A stretch of DNA of 64,000 nt from Pirellula staleyi DSM 6068. GTDB taxonomy: Bacteria; Planctomycetota; Planctomycetia; Pirellulales; Pirellulaceae. The stretch spans positions 1-64,000 of the forward strand of contig CAMCMB010000029.1 in the NCBI GenBank assembly GCA_945875845.1, in the 5' to 3' direction. Shown piece by piece: positions 45,582-51,994 of this stretch. Below the pieces are notes generated by a model, which saw only the letters and a program-made list of their open reading frames with translations, made no database searches and had not been told where the DNA came from. Made by a program: the position numbers and the translations under genes. Every line of letters begins with the position of its first letter. Position 1 is the first letter of the stretch.

Positions 45582-45701
45582 CTATTTCAATTTCTTGTCG
45601 AACCAATCCGCCATGAGTGCGACCTCGATAGGCAGTGTTAGCCAAGGATGCCCGCCTCCCTGTTTCACGATCAATCTCAGCCCCAAACGAGACCCTTTGG
45701 A
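45582..45701 (-). pseudogene. Relic of an alpha/beta-hydrolase gene (C-terminus only)
   Basis: On the minus strand the last 39 codons of an open frame read SKGSRLGLRLIVKQGGGHPW then LTLPIEVALMADWFDKKLK and stop. K-x-G-G-G-H-x-W plus ADWFD at the C-terminus is the usual end of secreted alpha/beta hydrolases (the His is the catalytic one). Upstream, the frame runs antisense to the dihydrouridine synthase gene and has no hydrolase sequence, so the rest of the gene has been lost. Confidence 0.55.
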
Positions 45702-45707
45702 TCCATT

Positions 45708-46817
45708 TTGACGACTGCAATTCCACAAGAACCAATCACGGTTACGTCTGCGAGCAACCAAAAACCACTCTATCGACCGCTCAAAATCGGTGCGGTGGAT
45801 ATTGGCTTTCCAGTCGTGCAAGCAGCTTTGAGCGGGTATAGCGATTGGCCCATGCGATTGATTGCCCGCCGTCATGGAGCGTCCTACTCGCTCTGCGAAG
45901 TCATGCTCGATCAGTTCCTTGTTGCACTCAAAGATCGCAAACGCACTTCGCATTTCCTCCATAATACTGCCGAAGAGCAGCCGGTCGCAGGTCAGTTGAT
46001 GGGTGCTGAGCCTGAGCAGTTTGCGCTCGGGGCCAAGAAACTGGTCGAAGCTGGCTTCGCTGTGATCGACATCAATTTCGGCTGCCCAGTCAAGAAGGTG
46101 CTCGGTCGTTGTCGGGGCGGTTTTCATTTGAGCCAGCCACATGTTGCCTTGGAAATCGTGCGTCAGACGCGGGACATCGTCCCCTCGCATATTCCCGTTA
46201 CGATCAAAATGCGGCGGGGAATCGATGACACTCAGGAAAGTCGTGATCGTTTTTATGAGATTCTCGATGGGGCGTTTGACTATGGGATTGCGGCCATTAC
46301 CGTTCACGGTCGTACGGTCGTCCAACGCTACAATGGGCCGAGTCGATGGGAATTTCTGCGCGAAGTCAAACAGCACGTTGGTCCGAACCGCATTATTTTA
46401 GGTAGCGGCGATTTGTTCACCGCCGACGCTTGTTTGCGAATGATGCAAGAAACAGGGATAGATGGCGTCACGGTTGCGCGGGGCTGCATCGGAAACCCAT
46501 GGATCTTCGAGCAATGCCAAGCCATCTTTCACGGCCGACCGTTGCCGCCCCCCCCCACGTTGCATCGCCAACGTGCCGTCATTTTGGAACATTTTCAATT
46601 GGCTGAGCAATTGTATGGGCGCGAGAAAGCGGGCGTTCCGATGCGGAAGTTCGGTATCAAATACTCGACGATGCACCCCAATGGATTGGAGGTTCGCGAA
46701 GGCTTTGCACGTGTGAAAAATCTTGAGGAGTGGTCGGCTGTACTTGATCGCTGGTATCACCTGGATGGCCCGGGAGTTTATCCGAATTCCGACTTAGTCG
46801 AGACAGAATGTGAATAG
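45708..46817 (+). CDS. tRNA-dihydrouridine synthase (DusB-like)
   Basis: The domain starts at KIGAVDIGFPVVQAALSGYS and includes the catalytic Cys region NFGCPVKKVLGR, the tRNA/FMN segments TIKMRRGIDD, ITVHGRTVVQRYNGP and VARGCIGNPWIF. The enzyme reduces uridine to dihydrouridine in tRNA D-loops with FMN and NADPH. The start is uncertain: the frame is open from ATG 45648, but that stretch overlaps the hydrolase relic, so TTG 45708 is preferred (369 residues). GCRG instead of the usual GxGAx after the Cys is a small oddity. Confidence 0.87.
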   Translation: MTTAIPQEPITVTSASNQKPLYRPLKIGAVDIGFPVVQAALSGYSDWPMRLIARRHGASYSLCEVMLDQFLVALKDRKRTSHFLHNTAEEQPVAGQLMGAEPEQFALGAKKLVEAGFAVIDINFGCPVKKVLGRCRGGFHLSQPHVALEIVRQTRDIVPSHIPVTIKMRRGIDDTQESRDRFYEILDGAFDYGIAAITVHGRTVVQRYNGPSRWEFLREVKQHVGPNRIILGSGDLFTADACLRMMQETGIDGVTVARGCIGNPWIFEQCQAIFHGRPLPPPPTLHRQRAVILEHFQLAEQLYGREKAGVPMRKFGIKYSTMHPNGLEVREGFARVKNLEEWSAVLDRWYHLDGPGVYPNSDLVETECE

Positions 46818-47175
46818 TCCGCATCGTATTGCGCTCAAAACGCAGTGGCACATTTCGACTTGGACCGATTCCGCCGACCCGACGGTTGCTCGCTTGTGTG
46901 CTTCCAGAACCTTTCATCGACCGACAGGTTTGTCCAAGGATCAGGCGATTCATTTCCGATTCCAACCAGCGCACGACGACGTTGCCTTTTTGTTAAACGG
47001 CGATTACTATCCAATAATCACCGCAAATGGTTTGGCTTCAGCCCAAATCACGGATATCATGCGAGAAACCATTCGAGTTGAAATTCGATGGCGTTTTCAC
47101 CCAGATGATGCTTCCTCACTCGGTATTCCTCAATTACCAGAGCACTTCGCAGCATGGTTAGAGATATCACAATAA
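46810..47175 (+). CDS. Hypothetical protein
   Basis: GTG 46810 overlaps the end of the dihydrouridine synthase gene by eight bases, and the stop lies within the start of the next gene, so this 121-residue frame is in a translationally coupled run. The sequence (ALKTQWHISTWTDSADPTVA, RPTGLSKDQAIHFRF, LNGDYYPI, DIMRETIRVEIRW) looks like a compact alpha/beta protein without signal or membrane segments. I do not recognise a family. Confidence 0.6.
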   Translation: MNSPHRIALKTQWHISTWTDSADPTVARLCASRTFHRPTGLSKDQAIHFRFQPAHDDVAFLLNGDYYPIITANGLASAQITDIMRETIRVEIRWRFHPDDASSLGIPQLPEHFAAWLEISQ

Positions 47176-48536
47176 ACGGCCACATATTGAACGCGACCAA
47201 GTTGACTTTGCTTGTTGCCCTATCCATTTCACTGGTTTGCCAATTGGGGTGTGGAGATGCACCTTTGCCGGGAGTTAGGCCGCAAGCCCCGGAATTGGAA
47301 ACCATTGAGATTGTTGCCCAACGCGAAGCGGGTGAAGCGGGTGAAGTGGCCCAAAAGGTGCCAGCCGAGCCTGTTTCACCGCAAGCCGATGCGAAGCCTG
47401 CCGAACCTCCCTTGGATCCGACCGTTGGCGTGGATGCATTGCTTGCAATGCGTTTGCCGAGCGAGGAACTATCAGTGGGCTGGATTCGACTTTTCGACGG
47501 CCAATCCATGATGGGTTGGCGGAATGCGGGAAATGCAAATTGGAAAGTGGAAGACGGCACGCTGCTCGCGAACGAAGGTGACCCTGGGTTGCTTTGCACG
47601 TCGGTTCGATTTTCGGACTACGAATTGATGCTCGAGTACAAGGGTACCGATACGACCAATAGCGGCATCTTTTTGAGAACTCCCACAGTTCCAAAAGATC
47701 CCGAAAAAGACTGCTTTGAACTCAATATCGCCCCGCCCAGCAATCCGTTCCCAACGGGTTCGCTTGTTGGTCGTGCTAAGGTCGGCGAACAAGTTGATGA
47801 GCCTGAGTCGGGCGAATGGCACACTCTGCATGCTTTGGTCGACCGCGATCGCGTTCAGGCTTGGGTGAACGGCCAGCAATCGGTCGATTACAACGACACG
47901 ACTAACTTGACCAACGGATTGATCGGTCTGCAATTTCGCGAAGGTGCGATTCGATTCCGAAACATTCGAATTCGTCCCATTACGTATGCAATCTTGCCCG
48001 CCAAGGATCTCAAGGATTTCAACGAGCCAGCCGGCGAAACCAAGGCCGAGTTGAACGATCAGGGATCGTTGACGTTGACGGGTGGCAAAGGACATTTGGA
48101 GTTGTTGCAACCACACGCGAATTGTTGCATTCAGTTTGCGGCACAAACGCTCGTGGAGAATGTAAACTCCGGTCTGTTCTTTCGATGCATTCCAGGCGAA
48201 GACATGAACGGATATGAATGCCAAATTCACCATGGATTCAAAGAGGATCGCCGTAGACCAGTGGATGCAGGCATGGGTGCGATTTTCCGAAGGCAAAATG
48301 CCAAGGCCGTTCTGTCGGACGCAAGCGAGAAGGCTTATGTCACCATTATTGCGGACGGACCCTTGATAAGCACTTGGGTCAACGGAGTCCAAGTTGTCGA
48401 CTGGGAAGACACCAGGGCCCCGAATGCAAACCCCCGCAAGGGATTACGGCTCGAAGCGGGTACGATCATGCTCCAAGGTCACGACCCAACCTGCAAAGTT
48501 CGATTTGATAGTTTGAGTATTTGCCCATTGCCATAG
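47154..48536 (+). CDS. Lipoprotein with two DUF1080 (3-keto-disaccharide hydrolase-like) domains
   Basis: The 460 residues begin with a lipoprotein signal (LLVALSISLVCQLG then Cys) and a Pro/Glu-rich linker. The first DUF1080 domain covers about 100-275 (WIRLFDGQSMMGWRNAGNAN, GIFLRTP, WHTLHALVDRDRVQAWVNGQ), and a second, more divergent one about 285-460 (GHLELLQPHANCCIQF, YECQIHHGF, ISTWVNGVQVVDWED). The fold is a concanavalin-like jelly roll; some members hydrolyse 3-keto-glycosides. Common in planctomycetes. It overlaps the preceding small gene. Confidence 0.85.
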   Translation: MVRDITINGHILNATKLTLLVALSISLVCQLGCGDAPLPGVRPQAPELETIEIVAQREAGEAGEVAQKVPAEPVSPQADAKPAEPPLDPTVGVDALLAMRLPSEELSVGWIRLFDGQSMMGWRNAGNANWKVEDGTLLANEGDPGLLCTSVRFSDYELMLEYKGTDTTNSGIFLRTPTVPKDPEKDCFELNIAPPSNPFPTGSLVGRAKVGEQVDEPESGEWHTLHALVDRDRVQAWVNGQQSVDYNDTTNLTNGLIGLQFREGAIRFRNIRIRPITYAILPAKDLKDFNEPAGETKAELNDQGSLTLTGGKGHLELLQPHANCCIQFAAQTLVENVNSGLFFRCIPGEDMNGYECQIHHGFKEDRRRPVDAGMGAIFRRQNAKAVLSDASEKAYVTIIADGPLISTWVNGVQVVDWEDTRAPNANPRKGLRLEAGTIMLQGHDPTCKVRFDSLSICPLP

Positions 48537-48546
48537 AGATGTTCCA

Positions 48547-48668
48547 AAGTGGGATAGGCTTCCAGCCTGTCTTTTTGGCCTAACAGGCTGGAAGCCTATC
48601 CCACTTTAGCCTAACAGGCTGGAAGCCTATCCCACTTTGGCCTAACAGACTGGAAGCCTATCCTACTC
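48547..48668. repeat. Repeat family C, four copies including one inverted
   Basis: The 24-base unit ACAGGCTGGAAGCCTATCCC (then ACTT) occurs three times in direct orientation, preceded by one inverted copy, so a strong hairpin forms between convergent genes. A single copy lies at 57081-57104. Spacers are only about 10-13 bases and not variable like CRISPR spacers. Confidence 0.85.
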
Positions 48669-48688
48669 GTCTCTCGATCGATCCTAAA

Positions 48689-49642
48689 CTAAGGCGATTC
48701 TTTGACGTTGCGGATGCCGCGAATGAAGGACTCCATGTCGGGAATTCGTTCGTCAGGGTTGGCTTTCATGCCAGTCATGATGGTCGCGGCCAGGTTGCGA
48801 TCCAGGTTGGGACACAGTTCTTGAATTTCGCGAGGCGGAGACGTGTCGTGGTGCAACGCGGCCTTGCCCGTCGTGTCTGAAATCTGCCAAGGCAAATCCA
48901 AAGTTATCAAGTGATAGCATGTGACCGCAAACGAAAAGATATCGACCCGCTTATCCGTGGCTCTTCGCCGGACAATTTCCGGCGCCATGTAGAGAGGAGT
49001 TCCCGTTCGATTTCCAGGAACCATGAAAGGCGGCGTCGCCGGGAGTGTTAACCCGAAATCGATCAACTTGACCGTCTCTAGGTCCTCGGTACACATGAAG
49101 TTGCGAGGGCATATATCGCGGTGAATAAACTCTTTTCGGTGGACGTAGAGAAGAGCATCGGCCATCTGACGAATCATGCCCAATCGACGACCTTTGAGCA
49201 AATCTTCCTGCTTGGATTGAATCAGAACTTGCAGACCGGGACCGTCGACAAACTCCATGACCAAATAAGGCTGATCCTTGGTGGAGAGGCCATACTCCAG
49301 CGTTCTTGCGATATTCGGGTGGATCATTTGGGAAGCGATTTCACCCTCGAGCGGCTTGTTGAGTCCTTTGAAACGGCTTTCAAAGAAATCGACTTTGTCG
49401 ATATCGCATAACTTGACCCCAACAATGGCGTTATTGTTCATGCGATCCTTGGCAACGAAAAAGTTGCTCATCGTACCGGAAATTGCTGAACGAATACGCT
49501 CAAAACGAAGTTCGATGTCCGCCCGTTTGACGCCTTCTTTTTTTGCAAATAACCTGTCGAAGAATCCCATGCCAAAAGCCATACGAGGAGAGCGAATTCC
49601 AAAAATCCAACGTAGAAAAGTGTTGCTGGACCGCTGCGCCAT
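48689..49642 (-). CDS. Serine/threonine protein kinase
   Basis: From ATG 49642 the protein has 317 residues. Kinase landmarks are present: Lys77 (VGVKL), Glu101, HRD at 174-176 with Asn181, DFG at 195-197 and APE-like APE at 220-222. The glycine loop is poorly kept (RIRSAISGTMSNFFVAKD). There is no transmembrane helix or sensor domain. The frame is open to 49894, but that part is repeat family B and not coding. Substrate unknown. Confidence 0.85.
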   Translation of the reverse strand: MAQRSSNTFLRWIFGIRSPRMAFGMGFFDRLFAKKEGVKRADIELRFERIRSAISGTMSNFFVAKDRMNNNAIVGVKLCDIDKVDFFESRFKGLNKPLEGEIASQMIHPNIARTLEYGLSTKDQPYLVMEFVDGPGLQVLIQSKQEDLLKGRRLGMIRQMADALLYVHRKEFIHRDICPRNFMCTEDLETVKLIDFGLTLPATPPFMVPGNRTGTPLYMAPEIVRRRATDKRVDIFSFAVTCYHLITLDLPWQISDTTGKAALHHDTSPPREIQELCPNLDRNLAATIMTGMKANPDERIPDMESFIRGIRNVKESP

Positions 49643-50059
49643 CCTATTATACACAGAGAATCCCACAGGTCCGCCTGGAATTTTCCCCCGCCTAACACGC
49701 TTGTTAGCAAAGCGATAGAATTGAACTGCCCAACCTTCGTGACATGGGGGGAGGGTGAGGCCACCCCTATACATGTTTTCCTCGACTTTGCCCAATCCAT
49801 TCCTTGCTTGGTAGGGTGAGGCTCCTGCCGAACCATTGCGTCGTAAGCTCGGCAGGAGCCTCGCCCTCCCGATGGTTTCCAATGCATTCGACATTGCAAA
49901 GATGTTTAGAGCGGTGGGTGAGGCTTCTGCTGAACCGTAGCCTCCCTCGTCCTCGCAACCCGTGGATTGCGCAAATTCGGTGACTACCTTCGAAGGAATT
50001 TCCGAATTTCGGCATTTTCCGATGAATAAGCCATCCCCATCGAGCCTCTTTTAATCCAT
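49643..50059. repeat. Intergenic region with a long family B copy
   Basis: Bases 49746-49870 repeat the block at 28371-28493 almost exactly, including the segment CTCGACTTTGCCCAATCCAT; a degenerate piece (GGGTGAGGCTTCTGCTGAACC) follows at about 49915. The rest of this 417-base gap shows no gene. Confidence 0.8.
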
Positions 50060-50590
50060 ATGCCCGAACGCCCGCTCGACTCGGAAACGGTTGCGGATTG
50101 CAATCGAGAATTCAAAGGCCAACTCGAACGATACGCTTGGGCAATCGTTCGGGACTGGTCGTTGGCCTCGGATGCGGTCCAAAACGGCTTTGTCGCATTG
50201 TCGCAGTTCGGCGGTGACGTCGCACCCGAGGCGCGAAAAAGTTGGCTATTCAAAGTAGTCCATCGCGAGGCACTGCGAATTCGCTCCAGTGAAAGCCGTT
50301 ACAAGCAGGCCGCTCATGACGCAGGCGTAGTGCGGGAAACCCAAACGACCTACGAAGTAAGCCAGCTGGAAAATTTGGCGAAGAAGGAACAGATCGCTGG
50401 ATTGGGGCAGCGAATTGAGGCCTTGTCAAACGAACAACAGCAAGTGTTGAAACTTAGAATTTTTGAAGACAGGACGTTCGCCGAAATCGCCGAAACATTG
50501 CAGATTCCGTTGGGCACAGCATTGTCTCGAATGCGGCTCGCGCTGGACCGATTGCGAGCAAACGATACCGAGAAAGATCATGAAAAATAA
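50060..50590 (+). CDS. ECF-type sigma factor
   Basis: The 176 residues consist of region 2 (FKGQLERYAWAIVRDWSLAS, AVQNGFVAL) at about 20-50 and region 4 (EALSNEQQQVLKLRIFEDRT, FAEIAETLQIPLGTALSRMR) at about 117-170. It directs RNA polymerase to a small stress regulon in most bacteria. The next gene overlaps by 11 bases and encodes an anti-sigma-like membrane protein, so control by a membrane-bound anti-sigma factor is likely. Confidence 0.88.
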   Translation: MPERPLDSETVADCNREFKGQLERYAWAIVRDWSLASDAVQNGFVALSQFGGDVAPEARKSWLFKVVHREALRIRSSESRYKQAAHDAGVVRETQTTYEVSQLENLAKKEQIAGLGQRIEALSNEQQQVLKLRIFEDRTFAEIAETLQIPLGTALSRMRLALDRLRANDTEKDHEK

Positions 50591-51122
50591 AATGCCCAAC
50601 AATCCATCCAACCATTTGCTCGAAGCGATGCTATACGTTCTAAACGATCCGTTTCTCGATCGTGATGAATATGAACAACGCCTAGCCAGCGACCCACTTC
50701 TTGGTGAATCGGTCGCCGAAGCGGTTGGTCTTCTTCAAGACATCAAAGCGGTTAGCGCCTCGCACACCAAACCGGTAGTGACGGTTGCGGTCCCTTTGAG
50801 TGCTCAACGGGCGCCGGTAGTCTTTTGGCAGTGGTCCATCTCGATCGCTGCATCGATAGCCATGATCGCCTATGTGGGTTGGCAATCTTTCGTTTTCGAA
50901 CGAAACAATCACAATCAATTGGCCAACGTTGTCAACGCTTGGTCGGACCTGCACCAACTCGATGGGCTCGACAACGTCGAGGATGCAAAACTTAGGTCCG
51001 TGGGATTGGAAAGCGAGCTAATGCTGGAAGCTGACGAAGTTCTCGACGAGGATGTTCCAGATTGGTTAATCTCAGCCACCGTTGCTCCTGTTGCCGTTTC
51101 GGTTGGGGAGACGATTCAGTGA
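50580..51122 (+). CDS. Anti-sigma-factor-like membrane protein
   Basis: ATG 50580 overlaps the sigma gene stop. The 180 residues have a cytoplasmic N-terminus of about 78 residues, one membrane helix at about 81-101 (WQWSISIAASIAMIAYVGWQ), and an acidic periplasmic C-terminus. No zinc-binding HxxxCxxC motif is visible, so it is not the classic ZAS type. Position and topology make anti-sigma function the best guess. Confidence 0.65.
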   Translation: MKNKMPNNPSNHLLEAMLYVLNDPFLDRDEYEQRLASDPLLGESVAEAVGLLQDIKAVSASHTKPVVTVAVPLSAQRAPVVFWQWSISIAASIAMIAYVGWQSFVFERNNHNQLANVVNAWSDLHQLDGLDNVEDAKLRSVGLESELMLEADEVLDEDVPDWLISATVAPVAVSVGETIQ

Positions 51123-51214
51123 GAACTTGCACTTCGACTCGACCTATCATCGTCGCCTTTCGCTCCGCGAAAGTACGCGTCATCAACGTACCTTTTGGTG
51201 AGCAAAAGGCGACT

Positions 51215-51868
51215 ATGTCTCGAAGCGCGCCGCCACTTCAACGGACATTGCTTCTGCTGCTTTTTTGCCTTGGTCCCTTTGTGTGCGGATCGCTGTTTGC
51301 CAACGATGTAACCGACTCCAAAGGTCAACCACCCGGGAAAGCCCATAACGTCGTTCGAGAGGACTCCTTGCAAAGTTTCGGAGAGCAAGAATCCGAGTCG
51401 ATGGAGTTCGTTCAATCGCATCATCCTGAGCTTGTTGCATTGCTACAGCGCCTCAAGTCCATGAAACCCGATGAATATGAAATCGCAATACGCGACGTCA
51501 TGAAGGTGCGAAAGAGACTAGAAACGCTTGAGAAACGCGATACGAAATTACACAGAGTGGAGCTGGATGCATGGAAACTTCAATCCAAGATCGATTTATT
51601 GCTCGCACGGGCAGTAGCGGAAGACAAGGAATTTGACCCGAGTACCCTGCGAACCTTGGTTCAGAAACGGATTGAAAATCAAAAGGAACGACTTGAAGCG
51701 GAACTCGCTAGTTTGCTTGAACGCCAAAAGCAAATTAAGGATTCATTAGGACGATTGGAAGGACAGCAAGAAGAACGCATTTCACAACAACTAAGCGCCC
51801 TGATGAAGCGAGTCGACAGCAAACGAGTGAAGACGGGCAGGAACAAGCCGACTAAGAAAGGTCCTTAG
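51215..51868 (+). CDS. Secreted coiled-coil protein of the ECF sigma operon
   Basis: ATG 51215 has AAAGG at suitable spacing and directly starts a signal peptide (TLLLLLFCLGPFVCGSLFA); the frame is also open from a GTG that overlaps the previous stop at 51119. The remainder is highly charged helix (MKPDEYEIAIRDVMKVRKRL, EAELASLLERQKQIKDSLGR), 217 residues in all. Such proteins could sense envelope stress or metals in front of the anti-sigma factor, as CnrX does, but no sequence similarity is claimed. Confidence 0.6.
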   Translation: MSRSAPPLQRTLLLLLFCLGPFVCGSLFANDVTDSKGQPPGKAHNVVREDSLQSFGEQESESMEFVQSHHPELVALLQRLKSMKPDEYEIAIRDVMKVRKRLETLEKRDTKLHRVELDAWKLQSKIDLLLARAVAEDKEFDPSTLRTLVQKRIENQKERLEAELASLLERQKQIKDSLGRLEGQQEERISQQLSALMKRVDSKRVKTGRNKPTKKGP

Positions 51869-51891
51869 GGGACTTTTCGACAAATCAGACT

Positions 51892-51938
51892 CGTAGGCTC
51901 CCAGCTTGCGAGAAAAAAACGCAAGCTGGAAGCTTACG
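51892..51938. terminator. Long imperfect hairpin after the ECF sigma operon
   Basis: CGTAGGCTCCCAGCTTGCG pairs imperfectly with CGCAAGCTGGAAGCTTACG across a loop containing seven A. It ends the three-gene operon and lies before the DUF1549 gene. It may double as a dispersed repeat. Confidence 0.5.
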
Positions 51939-51994
51939 CCACATTTCAATTCAGTCATTTCAGGATCGAACAGTACTTAAAGCTTAGAAGCCAA

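Noticed and set aside
45648-45707. ATG 45648 as start of the dihydrouridine synthase
   Set aside because: This stretch is occupied by the antisense hydrolase relic and has no similarity to Dus N-termini; TTG 45708 is preferred but unproven.
47472-48392. Minus-strand frame of 306 codons
   Set aside because: Antisense to the DUF1080 lipoprotein gene; no domain or signal visible.
48547-48668. Repeated 24-base units considered as a CRISPR array
   Set aside because: Spacers are 10-13 bases, similar to each other, one unit is inverted, and no cas gene is near.
49643-49894. N-terminal extension of the serine/threonine kinase
   Set aside because: Encoded by repeat family B, as in non-coding places elsewhere in the window.
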